The notes: generated from the sequence alone by a model not told the origin. A DNA stretch of 64,000 bases from Streptomyces albireticuli (GCF_002192455.1 NZ_CP021744.1:1054001-1118000); one strand, 5' to 3'. Positions 24,080 through 32,862 are shown, numbered from the stretch's first letter. A program made the numbers and translations.

Positions 24080-24957
24080 GCGATGGTCTCTCCAGTTCTG
24101 GATCCGTGTTCGGCGACGAACGCGGAGACGGCGCTTTTCACTTCGGGCGACATGAGGATCCCCATGTGGCCCCGTCCGGTGGCCCTTTCGAGGCGTACGT
24201 CCGGCAGGCCGGCCGCGATGACCTCGGCCTCGTGGAACGGTACGACCGGGTCGTCGGGGTCGTGGATCGCCAGCACCGGGCACGGCAGTTCGCGGCCGAG
24301 GCCGACGACGTCCCAGTGGCTGACGGGCACCCCGTTGCGGCGGTGCAGTTCCCGGTAGATGCGGTCGAGGATCGGGCGGGCGAGCCGCAGCTCGCTGCGC
24401 GCCCAGGAGTCCAGGACGGCGTTCAGGGTGCAGGTGGGCGCGACGAGCGCGAGGCAGTCGACGGGCCGGTCCGGCCGCAGGGCCAGGGCGGCCACGGCGG
24501 CGATCGAGCCGAGCGAGTGCGCGACGATCACCCGCGCCCCGCCGAGCGAGTCGAGCGCGGCACGGGTGGCCGCGGTGTACTGCGTCATCGTCGCCCGGCT
24601 GCCCTCGGACACCCCGTGGGCCGGGGCGTCGAACGCGGCCACGCGGTAGCCGAGTTCGCGCAGCGGCGCGATGAGCGAGTACATGCTGGAGCTGTCGGCG
24701 CCCCAGCCGTGGACCAGCAGCGCGGTCGGCACGGGCGCGCCGTCCGCGTCCTCGTCGTCGCCCCACAGATAGCCGCCGCGCACGTCGGGGTTGCCCTCGA
24801 TGACGAACCGGCGGGCGCCCAGCGGAAGGACGTTGTCGGGGCGGACACCCATCTTGCGGGTGCGGGAGAAGACGTCGGTCGCCCAGCGGCCGCCGACGCC
24901 CGGTGCGAGGGCGCCGACCGCCGCGTGGGCGAACCGTCGTAGGGAGAGTGGTGTCAT
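24076..24957 (-). CDS. Alpha/beta hydrolase, putative thioesterase of the polyyne-like cluster
   Basis: A 293-residue alpha/beta-hydrolase. The oxyanion segment is LLVHGWGADSSS, the nucleophile elbow is VAHSLGSIA (Ser near residue 147), the acid is in IHDPDDPVVP and the catalytic His in ATGRGHMGIL. No signal peptide. Its ATG overlaps the stop of the third desaturase (TGATG) and its stop overlaps the rubredoxin start, so it is tightly coupled to both. The corresponding gene in polyyne clusters is called a hydrolase/thioesterase and is thought to release the finished acid from the carrier protein; that is the expected role here. Confidence 0.82.
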   Translation of the reverse strand: MTPLSLRRFAHAAVGALAPGVGGRWATDVFSRTRKMGVRPDNVLPLGARRFVIEGNPDVRGGYLWGDDEDADGAPVPTALLVHGWGADSSSMYSLIAPLRELGYRVAAFDAPAHGVSEGSRATMTQYTAATRAALDSLGGARVIVAHSLGSIAAVAALALRPDRPVDCLALVAPTCTLNAVLDSWARSELRLARPILDRIYRELHRRNGVPVSHWDVVGLGRELPCPVLAIHDPDDPVVPFHEAEVIAAGLPDVRLERATGRGHMGILMSPEVKSAVSAFVAEHGSRTGETIA

Positions 24958-26057
24958 CACGAGGTCTTCACGGGCACCGGCTTGGCGTCCGCCGGTGCGA
25001 TGCGGGTACGGGAGAAGTCGGTGTAGTAGCCCGACTCGGTGTCGTAGAAGTGCAGCCGCCGGACGATCCGGGCCAGCTGGCTGATCCTGACCTTCTCCTC
25101 GCGGACCATGCCGGGGTACGCCGCCTTCAGGGCCGCCTGGGCCTTGCGGAGGTTGTAGTAGGGCACGACCGGGGCCACGTGGTGCGCGGTGTGGATGGAG
25201 ATGTTGTGGGTGAGGAACAGCAGCCACTTGGGGTAGACGTAGTCGGTCGTCACCAGCAGCCGGCTCGCGTTGCGGGTCCAGTGCTCGTTGGTGAGGTACG
25301 GCACGTCGCTGGAGCTGTGGTGCATCAGCGTCGTCGCGCTGAACCACGCGTGGGTGGCGAGCCAGGGCGCGACGAAGTAGATCAGGAAGCCGGTGAACCC
25401 GGTGAACCAGATCAGCGGCGTGAAGTACAGGACGCACACGGCCAGCACGAAGACCATCGACCGGCGCACGTCGCGGCGCGCCTCGCGCTTGGGGAAGTAG
25501 CCGGGCCGGAAGCCCGACTCCCGCCAGTAGTTGATGGTGCCGCCCCAGAACGCCCAGGTGCGCGTCCCGTGGTAGATGACCTTCTCGTGGAAGGGCATCC
25601 GGTCGTAGAGCGCCGCCGGGACGGGACGCCAGTCGGTGTCCAGCTCCAGGTTGTTGGTGTGGCTGTGGTGCAGGTTGTGGACGTGCCGCCAGGCGTGGAA
25701 GGGGTAGATCAGCGGCAGCAGCGCCACATGGCCGACCGCGAAGTTGAACTTCCGCGACCGGGAGAAGGAGCCGTGCCCGCAGTCGTGGGCGATGCAGTGC
25801 AGCCCCCAGCCGCCGAGGCCGGCGACGATCCACAGGGGGATCCACAGCAGCCAGTGCGGTGCGAAGGCGACGCCGGCGATCGCCCCGATGTAGAGCGCCC
25901 AGCTGACGGCGAACCCGAGGACGCCGCGGGCCACCCGGGGCTCGAAGTAGTCCCGGGGGATGGCCGCCTGGAGGCGTTCCCCCTCGATCTTCTCCGACTT
26001 GCGGAGGAATTCCTGGAAGTTCTCGTCGGGTGCCGACGGAAAGTTGTAAGCGGCCAT
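24957..26057 (-). CDS. Membrane fatty acid desaturase/acetylenase (third desaturase)
   Basis: A 366-residue di-iron membrane desaturase of the FADS/Delta12 type. The three histidine boxes are HDCGH (near residue 91), HNLHH (near 127) and HTAHH (near 289), separated by two pairs of hydrophobic helices. Start ATG 26057 with AAGGGGAT upstream; the longer open frame contains the ACP gene in another frame. It lies 14 bp after the ACP stop. In caryoynencin-type clusters the gene after the ACP is also a desaturase of this class. Three desaturases acting on one ACP-bound chain are thought to turn single bonds into conjugated triple bonds. The precise regiochemistry cannot be read from sequence. Confidence 0.9.
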   Translation of the reverse strand: MAAYNFPSAPDENFQEFLRKSEKIEGERLQAAIPRDYFEPRVARGVLGFAVSWALYIGAIAGVAFAPHWLLWIPLWIVAGLGGWGLHCIAHDCGHGSFSRSRKFNFAVGHVALLPLIYPFHAWRHVHNLHHSHTNNLELDTDWRPVPAALYDRMPFHEKVIYHGTRTWAFWGGTINYWRESGFRPGYFPKREARRDVRRSMVFVLAVCVLYFTPLIWFTGFTGFLIYFVAPWLATHAWFSATTLMHHSSSDVPYLTNEHWTRNASRLLVTTDYVYPKWLLFLTHNISIHTAHHVAPVVPYYNLRKAQAALKAAYPGMVREEKVRISQLARIVRRLHFYDTESGYYTDFSRTRIAPADAKPVPVKTS

Positions 26058-26071
26058 CGTGGCGATCCCCT

Positions 26072-26368
26072 TCAGCCGGTCCGGCCGGACAGTCTGAGCT
26101 CTTGCGCGAGGTAGCGGCTCAGGTCGTCGATGGTCTGGTGCTCGTAGAGCAGACCGGGCGAGAGCCTGCGCTCGACGACCTTCTCCAGGGACCCGGAGAC
26201 CTGGACGGCGACCCGGGAGTCGAGCCCGTAGGCCTCGAAGGACTTGGTGGTGTCGATCTCGGCGGGCGCGACCTCGATCCGCTGGGCGAGGTGGTCGACC
26301 AGCCACTGCCGGAGGGAGTCCTCCGTGAGCGGGCCGGTCAGCTGCGTTTCCTTCTTGCGTCCGAACAT
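26072..26368 (-). CDS. Acyl carrier protein
   Basis: A 98-residue carrier protein with the phosphopantetheine serine in AYGLDSRVAVQV (a DSR variant of the usual DSL). It is preceded by a three-helix-type N-terminus (LRQWLVDHLAQRIEV) and followed by YEHQTIDDLSRYLAQEL. AGGAG lies 11 nt before the ATG. It sits between the second and third desaturases, as the ACP does in polyyne clusters. The acyl-AMP ligase would load a fatty acid onto this ACP, and the desaturases would then act on the ACP-bound chain. Confidence 0.93.
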   Translation of the reverse strand: MFGRKKETQLTGPLTEDSLRQWLVDHLAQRIEVAPAEIDTTKSFEAYGLDSRVAVQVSGSLEKVVERRLSPGLLYEHQTIDDLSRYLAQELRLSGRTG

Positions 26369-26448
26369 GGGTGGTGTGGCTCCTGCCGGGGAGGTGGATC
26401 TGGATCTGACGGGTGCTGAGGGGTACCGACGGGCCGGGTGGCGGCCTG

Positions 26449-27405
26449 TCAGGCGGCTTTCTTCATCGCCCGTTTCCTGGCGATGGTCGCCTGGTCGGGT
26501 TCGCGCAGCTCCCACACGACGCCCGCCTTGCCGAGGCCGAAGAGCAGCCAGCCGCTCAGGTCCGGCTCCCACCAGGTGACGCCGTGGCGGTACGAGCCGG
26601 GGAAGGCGTGGTGGTTGTTCTGGAGGCCCTCGCCGAAGGTGAAGGCGGCGACGGGCCAGTTGTTGGCGCTGCGGTCGTCGTTGTTGAAGGGGCGGCTGCC
26701 GATGGCGTGGCAGACCGAACCGACGCACCAGGCGGCCTGGTTGGCCACGAAGATGCGGGCGAAGCCGCCGAAGACCAGGGCGGTGAGGGCCGACATCGGC
26801 GTCCGGCCGACGGCGAAGCCGATCACGGTGGGGATCAGCAGGCCGGTGAGCACCCAGGCGGGGTAGGTGCGGTGGTACCACATCAGCCGGCGGTCCCGCA
26901 GGACGTCGGGGGCGAAGACGGTCCACTTCGACGTCTCGTCGCTCAGCATCCAGGGCATGTGGGCGTACCACAGCCCGCGCAGCCGGGCCCGCAGGCTCCA
27001 GCCGTGCAGGTTCGGGGAGTGCGGGTCGCCCTCGCGGTCGCTGAAGCGGTGGTGCCGGCGGTGGGTGGTGACCCAGAACATCAGCGGACCCTGGGCCCCC
27101 ATGGACCCGGTGATCATCATGATGCCCTCGAACACGCGCGAGGTCTTGAACGCCTTGTGCGAGAGGTAGCGGTGGAAGCCGATGGTGATGCCGCCCATGT
27201 GGACGAAATACATCACGACGAACAGGACCAGGTCGGTGGTGGTGAAGTTGCCGGTCCACAGGAACCAGACCGCCGCGAGCGTGCCGATGAGCGGGAGGGT
27301 CATGGTGGTCAGTGCGGAGAATCTTTTGATGCGGCGGCTGGCAGGGTCGAGCTTGACGATTGCCGCCGCCAGCGGATCAGCTGTTGCCGAGGACACGAGA
27401 GCCAC
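26449..27405 (-). CDS. Acyl-CoA/ACP desaturase, stearoyl-CoA desaturase type (second desaturase)
   Basis: A 318-residue membrane di-iron desaturase with boxes HRYLSH (near residue 77), HRRHH (near 117) and QNNHHAFP (near 262), the arrangement of Delta9 acyl-CoA desaturases. It has two pairs of transmembrane helices. Its ATG is 7 bp after the stop of the preceding desaturase, so the two are coupled paralogues. In this cluster it is expected to desaturate or acetylenate an ACP-linked chain rather than serve membrane lipids. Confidence 0.92.
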   Translation of the reverse strand: MALVSSATADPLAAAIVKLDPASRRIKRFSALTTMTLPLIGTLAAVWFLWTGNFTTTDLVLFVVMYFVHMGGITIGFHRYLSHKAFKTSRVFEGIMMITGSMGAQGPLMFWVTTHRRHHRFSDREGDPHSPNLHGWSLRARLRGLWYAHMPWMLSDETSKWTVFAPDVLRDRRLMWYHRTYPAWVLTGLLIPTVIGFAVGRTPMSALTALVFGGFARIFVANQAAWCVGSVCHAIGSRPFNNDDRSANNWPVAAFTFGEGLQNNHHAFPGSYRHGVTWWEPDLSGWLLFGLGKAGVVWELREPDQATIARKRAMKKAA

Positions 27406-27412
27406 TCCTTTT

Positions 27413-28414
27413 CTACTCTGACCGTGCGCGTTTGGGGTAGCGGACGTGGGAGACCAGGCCGAGCACGTCCAGCAGCCGGATGACGCCCCCGGCGATGTCG
27501 ATCTGCCAGAAGGTGTGCCGGTTGTGCGCCAGGGCCGGCTTGGCGTGGTGGTTGTTGTGCCAGGAACCGCCGACGGAGAACGGCGCGAGCGGGGCCACGT
27601 TGCGGCTGCCGTCGCGCGTCCGGTAGGGGCGGTTGCCCAGCGTGTGGCCGATCGAGTTGACGCTCCACGTCACATGGTCGAGCAGGAAGATCCGGGCCAG
27701 GCCGCCCCAGAGGAGGCCGCCGGCGGCGCCGCGGGCGCTGCCGCCGGTGAGCGCCCAGCCGAGCAGCGCGGGCAGTGCCAGGCCGGCCAGGACCCAGACG
27801 AAGTAGTACTGGTTGATCTTCATCACGAGGCGGTTGCGCATCAGGTCCGGGACGTACTTGCTCCAGTTCTGCCGGCGGACCGTGAACAGCCAGCCGACGT
27901 GCCCGTGCCAGAAGCCGCGCGCCCTGGCGAAGCGCCGGCCGTCCTCGATGGGCCGGGGCGAGTGGGGGTCGCCGTCGCGGTCGGTGAAGGCGTGGTGCTG
28001 GCGGTGGGTGGCCACCCAGAAGACGATCGGGCCCTGGGCCGCCATGCTCCCGGCGATGCCCCAGAAGGCGGTGACGCCGGGCTTGGCCGCGAAGGACAGA
28101 TGGGAGAAGAAGCGGTGGAAGCCGCCCTCCACGCCCAGCGACGTCACCAGGTACATGCCGACGAGCAGCCCGATGTCGACGGCGCTGATGCCGTAGTGGA
28201 AGGCGAAGACCACGGCTCCGGCGAAGCCGAGGGTGGGCACGCCGACGGTGACGTAGGCGAGTCTTCGCGCCGAGGCGTCGGTGTCACCGGCGAGGGCGCC
28301 GGGGGGAGCGGCGGGCCGCCCGGCCGCGGTGCCGGTGCCCTCGGCCGGTGACGAGGAGGACTGTGCGGAGGTCTCGGGGGACTTCTCGGGAGATCTCTCG
28401 GGGGAAACCGTCAT
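27413..28414 (-). CDS. Acyl-CoA/ACP desaturase, stearoyl-CoA desaturase type (first desaturase)
   Basis: A 333-residue desaturase with histidine boxes HRFFSH (near residue 99), HRQHH (near 139) and HNNHH (near 287). A ~45-residue Ser/Pro/Glu-rich N-terminal tail precedes the first membrane helix. It starts 12 bp after the acyl-AMP ligase stop. It is clearly related to the next gene (26449-27405) but not nearly identical. The pair corresponds to the two adjacent desaturases of bacterial polyyne clusters (cayB/cayC type). Confidence 0.92.
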   Translation of the reverse strand: MTVSPERSPEKSPETSAQSSSSPAEGTGTAAGRPAAPPGALAGDTDASARRLAYVTVGVPTLGFAGAVVFAFHYGISAVDIGLLVGMYLVTSLGVEGGFHRFFSHLSFAAKPGVTAFWGIAGSMAAQGPIVFWVATHRQHHAFTDRDGDPHSPRPIEDGRRFARARGFWHGHVGWLFTVRRQNWSKYVPDLMRNRLVMKINQYYFVWVLAGLALPALLGWALTGGSARGAAGGLLWGGLARIFLLDHVTWSVNSIGHTLGNRPYRTRDGSRNVAPLAPFSVGGSWHNNHHAKPALAHNRHTFWQIDIAGGVIRLLDVLGLVSHVRYPKRARSE

Positions 28415-28426
28415 GGTGGACTCCAG

Positions 28427-30259
28427 TCACCGCGCGGACAGCGGCTTGTCGTCGGTGGCCAGGGCCAGCTTCTTGAGCGTCCCCTGGACGTAGGCCTTCC
28501 GTGTCGCGTCCCTGCGGACCTTGCCGCTGGTCGTCATGGGGATCGCGCCGACCGGCCCGAAGTGCACGTCGGCCGGCCGGACGCCGTGGTCGGCGGTCAC
28601 CGCCGCGATCACCGCGTCGAGGACCGCGCTCCCCTCGGCGGCCAGCTGGCGGGCGGTGCCGCGGTACTCCGCGACGACCACCAGTTCCTCGCCTGCCTCG
28701 CCGGGGCGGGAGAAGACCGCGGACCCGCGCAGCTTGTCGTGGGCCTCGCGGACGGAGTGCTCGATGTCCTGCGGGTAGAGGTTGCGGCCGGCGATGACCA
28801 CGAGGTCCTTGAGCCGCCCGGTGATGTGGAGCTCGCCGTCGAGGAGGAAGCCCAGGTCCCCCGTGCGCAGATACGTTTGTTCACTTCCCGAAGGCGGACG
28901 GACGTCGTCCGCGAGGCGGGCGGTGAAGGTCTCGGCGGTGAGCTCGGGGCGGCCGAGGTACCCCGCCGCGACGCTGGGGCCGGCGACCCAGACCTCGCCG
29001 ACCCGGCCGGCGCCGGCCGGACGCCGGGTCTCCGGGTCGACGATCAGCACCTCGTGGCCGACGGCGACGGCGCCGCAGCTGATGATCCGCGCCGTGGTGT
29101 CCGTGCCGAGGGGGTCCGCCGCGCGGACGATGCCCCTCTCCAGGGCCTCCTTGTCGAGGAGTCGCGTACGGACCTCGGTGCCGGACCGCTTGCCCGAGAC
29201 GTAGAGCGTCGCCTCGGCCAGCCCGTAGCAGGGGATGAGGGACGTCTCGGTGTAGCCGCGCGGGCCGAACCGCTCGCGGAACCTGTCCAGGGTGGCCCGG
29301 GAGACGGGCTCCGAGCCGCAGAAGACCTGGCGCAGCCGGCTCAGGTCGAGCGTCTCCAGCTCCTCGTCGGTGACGTTCGACGTACAGAGGTCGAACGCGA
29401 AGTTCGGGCCGACCGAAATCGTCACCTTGTGGTCGGTGAGCGCCTTGAGCCAGCGGTAGGGCTGTTGCACGAAGTGCGCCGGTGACAGCAGTACCAGGGG
29501 CCAGCCGCCGTGCACCGCGAGCAGGAGGGTGCCCATGAGGCCCATGTCGTGGTACGGCGGCAGCCAGGTGCAGCCGACCCGGTCGGGCTCGTAGCCCATG
29601 TTCTCCTCAAGGGTCAGGCAATTGCTGACGAGGTTGGCATGGGTGAGGACGATGCCCTTGGGATTCCCGGTCGAGCCGGAGGTGTACTGGAGCAGTGCCG
29701 GGTCGGCGAGCCGCGGGGGCTGCCGGTCGGGTGCGGCGGCTTCCTTGAAATAGGCGTCGTCGACGAATATCCACCGCGGGCGGGGGACGGATTCGGGGAG
29801 TTCGGCCTCGAATTGGCCGACGCGGCCCGCCAGCCGGGTGTCGGCGATGATCACATCGGGTGCGCAGTCCTCGACGATCGAGGCGAAGCGCGCCACGGCC
29901 CGTTTGCCGGTCGGCGGGAAGGAGGGCACCGCGGTGGCGCCGGCCCGGAATATCCCGAAGAGCGCGGCGACGTAGTGCACCCCGGGATCGAGGGCCAGGA
30001 CGACGCGGCGGCCGGTGAGCTCCCGGTCCAGCAGGTCCGCGGCGATGCGGCCGGCGTGCTCGGCGAGGTCCTGGTAGGTCCAGTCGACCAGCTCGTCGCC
30101 GGTCCCGTCGGGCAGGAAGCGGAAGGCCAGTTGCGGGGGCTGGGCCGCCCGGTACTCCAGGATCTCCGGCAATGACGTGGGCAATGACGTACGGGCCCAC
30201 CCCGCTAAGCGGTCCACAGCTCCCCCGTTTACTTCAGCCTCGTGACCGAGACCCGTCAT
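28427..30259 (-). CDS. Fatty acyl-AMP ligase (FAAL)
   Basis: A 610-residue adenylating enzyme that activates a free fatty acid as acyl-AMP and passes it to a carrier protein. The FAAL features are LLQYTSGSTGNPKG (near residue 190), LPPYHDMGLMGTLL, GPNFAFDLC, the YGLAEATLYVSG motif and a C-terminal LYPQDIEHSV domain. Codon 18 is TTA (30206-30208), the rare leucine codon that ties translation to bldA in Streptomyces. The ATG at 30259 has only a weak ribosome site. First gene of the tight FAAL-desaturase-desaturase-ACP-desaturase block, which matches polyyne clusters. The presumed partner is the ACP at 26072. Confidence 0.93.
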   Translation of the reverse strand: MTGLGHEAEVNGGAVDRLAGWARTSLPTSLPEILEYRAAQPPQLAFRFLPDGTGDELVDWTYQDLAEHAGRIAADLLDRELTGRRVVLALDPGVHYVAALFGIFRAGATAVPSFPPTGKRAVARFASIVEDCAPDVIIADTRLAGRVGQFEAELPESVPRPRWIFVDDAYFKEAAAPDRQPPRLADPALLQYTSGSTGNPKGIVLTHANLVSNCLTLEENMGYEPDRVGCTWLPPYHDMGLMGTLLLAVHGGWPLVLLSPAHFVQQPYRWLKALTDHKVTISVGPNFAFDLCTSNVTDEELETLDLSRLRQVFCGSEPVSRATLDRFRERFGPRGYTETSLIPCYGLAEATLYVSGKRSGTEVRTRLLDKEALERGIVRAADPLGTDTTARIISCGAVAVGHEVLIVDPETRRPAGAGRVGEVWVAGPSVAAGYLGRPELTAETFTARLADDVRPPSGSEQTYLRTGDLGFLLDGELHITGRLKDLVVIAGRNLYPQDIEHSVREAHDKLRGSAVFSRPGEAGEELVVVAEYRGTARQLAAEGSAVLDAVIAAVTADHGVRPADVHFGPVGAIPMTTSGKVRRDATRKAYVQGTLKKLALATDDKPLSAR

Positions 30260-30311
30260 CGAGCCAATGGCGGGTCCTGAATTCTTTTCGTTCCGCGCAC
30301 GATGGAGCTCG

Positions 30312-31109
30312 TCAGTCCGTTCGCACGACGCGGAGTTGCTGGGCGGATCCCAGATGGGTGCCGTCCGGGCCCCAGGCGTCGATCTGCTCGTCCACCCAGC
30401 CGTCGGCGCTGGCCGACCGCGTCCGCGCGCGCAGCAGTATCCACGGCGACTCCGCCCGGGCGAGATTTCCGCTGGGCCGTACCGTGAGTTCGACGGTGGG
30501 CACCAAGGCTAGGGTCGAGAGCACCGCCGCGTAGGAAGGTGCCAGCGAATCCATCAGAAAGACGAAGCGCAGCGCGTCCGGCGGCTTCTCGTCCTCCACC
30601 ATCCTTATCCAGGCGATGAGTTCGGGTTCCGAACCCCCCGCATAGGGGCGGCTGGGCCCGACCGGCCGAATCTCCATGTACGGGGAAATCGCCACGAACT
30701 CGGGTGGAATGGTGAAGATTTCACAGTCCTCCGGAGGCGGTGCCACCGGAGGGGCCGGCGCGAACGTCCGCCAGGCCGCCGGCTTCAGGGACCCGAAGAT
30801 CGCCTGGGCGTCGACGTGAATTCCCTTGGCCGTCACCGCGCGTGCGCCGATCGTCGAGACCGTACGGCCGGAGCGAATCACCGAGGTGTCCACCCGGAAG
30901 TCGTCGCCGATCGGCCGGTGGAATCGGGCAGTCGCGCTCGCCAGCGGAATGTCCGGTACCGATCCCTGCATCGCCGAGGTCATGAGCGCCAGGGTGAGGC
31001 CGCCGTGGAATCCCCCGAAGCCATGCAGATGCACTCCCGCGCCGATCGCCCCGGAGGCCGGCCGGCTTAACAGATCCGCAGGTGAGAGCGGTGTTGCGGA
31101 ATGGGTCAC
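30312..31109 (-). CDS. Double-hotdog acyl-thioesterase-like protein
   Basis: A 265-residue protein of the TesB-like thioesterase superfamily (actinobacterial PF13622-type). Two hotdog repeats are suggested: the first with GGFHGGLTLALM and ATARFHRPIGDDFRVDTSVI, the second with PDALRFVFLMDSLAP followed by VELTVRPSG. The GTG start at 31109 has no strong ribosome site. Codon 14 is TTA (31068-31070). It precedes the acyl-AMP ligase by 52 bp and is probably the first gene of the operon. It may hydrolyse acyl-CoA/ACP thioesters, to supply free fatty acid to the ligase or edit stalled chains. In this fold the catalytic residues are hard to place by eye. Confidence 0.75.
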   Translation of the reverse strand: MTHSATPLSPADLLSRPASGAIGAGVHLHGFGGFHGGLTLALMTSAMQGSVPDIPLASATARFHRPIGDDFRVDTSVIRSGRTVSTIGARAVTAKGIHVDAQAIFGSLKPAAWRTFAPAPPVAPPPEDCEIFTIPPEFVAISPYMEIRPVGPSRPYAGGSEPELIAWIRMVEDEKPPDALRFVFLMDSLAPSYAAVLSTLALVPTVELTVRPSGNLARAESPWILLRARTRSASADGWVDEQIDAWGPDGTHLGSAQQLRVVRTD

Positions 31110-31685
31110 GACTCCTCCGAACCGGCAACCGGAATAACGCCGTCAGCGAGAAGGACGGACACCTTGCAGTGGTGGAACCCGATCGTCGACAACAGGCCAG
31201 TCTTTGCGAGGAGTTGGATCACACGAGTGACCGTAGAAGGGCCGCGCCATACCAAGCAAGCAATATTTTTTGTGACCCGCATCACGCTTGTTCGAATCCT
31301 CGGAAGGGCGTGACGTTCAACACTCGACATACGGATGCCGGTGGGTTGCGGACTCCAACCCACCCCGGCGATAGTCTCCCCGCGGGTGAGTTCACGTTCT
31401 GGCTTGGGGGGGCCTGTATGCGCGGCACGGTGATCGCCACCGGAGCTCTCACCCGGGCCGGAAATCGTCCGGCGCCCGAGCGTCCCACCTGCCGGGACCG
31501 GGTATCCGCACCCCTTCGGGATCAAGGCCGGAGCGCCTTTCCCGGACCCGTCCGCCGACCCGCGCGGACCGGCTGTCACTGATCGCGCCCGCGCCCCGCC
31601 TCCCGTCGGCCGCACCGGAATCCGGTGCCCCCTCCGACAGTGTGCGACGCCCGGCATCCAGAACGGACCGAGGGTTGGTATTGCC
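31110..31685. other. 576-bp divergent promoter region of the polyyne-like cluster
   Basis: No convincing gene. This is the control region between the thioesterase/FAAL operon and the FabH-like gene. It is less GC-rich than its surroundings near 31250-31340 (AATATTTTTTGTGACC..). On the plus strand TTGCGG at about 31346 and GATAGT at about 31370 could form a promoter, but the match is weak. A 54-codon open frame from 31419, preceded by a G-run, is possible but lacks supporting features. No pathway regulator is encoded here. Confidence 0.5.
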
Positions 31686-32678
31686 ATGCAGATACAGCGA
31701 ACCACCGCACAGGACGCAGGAATTCTGGGGATCGGCGCCTACCGTCCGCACCGCGTGGTCACCAATGAAGAGGTGGCCTCCCGCACCGGGCGTACGGCCG
31801 AGTGGATACAGCGGCGCACCGGGATCGTGGAACGCCGCTACGCCGCCGCGGACGAGACGGTCGTGGACATGGCGGTGGAGGCGGCGCGCAAGGCCGTCGC
31901 CGACGCCGGCGTGGAGCCCCACCTGATCGGCGCGGTCGTCCTGTCCTCGATGTCGGGTCTGCGGCAGAGCCCGGGGGACGCGACGGAGATCGCCGACCGG
32001 CTCGGCACCCGCGGCGCGGCCTTCGACCTCAACGCCGCCTGCGCGGGCTTCTGCTACGGCCTGGCCCTGGCCGCCTCGATGGTGCGGGACGGCGCGGCGC
32101 GCTACGTCGTGGTGATCGGCTCGGACAAGATGACGGACATCATCGACCCCGAGGACCCGTCGGCGGCCATCCTGTTCGCCGACGGCGCCGGCGCCATGGT
32201 CGTGGGGCCGCGCGAGGAGTGCGGCATCGGGCCGGTGGTCTGGGGCTCCGACGGCAGCCGCCGCGAGCTCATCGCCCACTCGGCGAGCTGGCTGGAGTAC
32301 CGGGACGAGCCCGGGACCGTGTGGCCCACCATGCGCATGGCCGGGCCGGAGGTGTTCCGCTGGGCCATCGAGGAAATGCCCAAGGTCGCCGCGGCAGCGC
32401 TCGACGCGGCCGGAATAAGACCCTCCGATCTCGCCGCCTTCGTGCCGCACCAGGCGAATCTGCGGATGATCGAGACCGTGGCGCAGCGCATGGAGCTGCC
32501 CGGACACGTCGTCGTGGCCCGGGACGTGGCGCACACGGGCAACACCTCGGCCGCCTCCGTGCCGCTCGCCGTCGCCCGGCTGCGTGAGTCGGGTGCCGTG
32601 ACCAGTGGCGATCTGGCGCTGTTCCTGGGATTCGGCGCGGGTCTCACCTGGGGGGCGCAAGTCGTACGCCTTCCGTGA
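31686..32678 (+). CDS. Beta-ketoacyl-ACP synthase III (FabH)-like enzyme
   Basis: A 330-residue thiolase-fold ketosynthase III. The full catalytic triad is readable: Cys in NAACAGFCYG (near residue 119), His in FVPHQANLRM (near 255) and Asn in AHTGNTSAAS (near 286), so it should be active. The start ATG carries the FabH N-terminus (AGILGIGAYRPHRVVTNEEV). It is transcribed divergently from the thioesterase/FAAL operon. It is not in a fab operon, so it is probably a paralogue with a special role: making a starter or extended acyl chain for the pathway, or acting as a resistant copy of a target. Both are inference. Confidence 0.92.
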   Translation: MQIQRTTAQDAGILGIGAYRPHRVVTNEEVASRTGRTAEWIQRRTGIVERRYAAADETVVDMAVEAARKAVADAGVEPHLIGAVVLSSMSGLRQSPGDATEIADRLGTRGAAFDLNAACAGFCYGLALAASMVRDGAARYVVVIGSDKMTDIIDPEDPSAAILFADGAGAMVVGPREECGIGPVVWGSDGSRRELIAHSASWLEYRDEPGTVWPTMRMAGPEVFRWAIEEMPKVAAAALDAAGIRPSDLAAFVPHQANLRMIETVAQRMELPGHVVVARDVAHTGNTSAASVPLAVARLRESGAVTSGDLALFLGFGAGLTWGAQVVRLP

Positions 32679-32862
32679 CGGGTGAGGCGTACGAGGCGGA
32701 CGGCGAACCGGTTCCGCAGGTACACCGCGCACTTTCAGGCCAGTCCCCGCCTCTCTCGCCTTACTGTCGGACGAGGGGCCCTCCTCGCCCCCGACCCGAC
32801 GCCGCCCGCGCGGGCCCGCACCCGGGCCGGCGCCCCGGCCCGTACGAAGGCGAGGACATCGG

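Noticed and set aside
31419..31582. A 54-codon gene before the FabH-like gene
   Set aside because: Only a G-run serves as ribosome site and the peptide is Arg/Pro-rich without motifs; more likely part of the promoter region.
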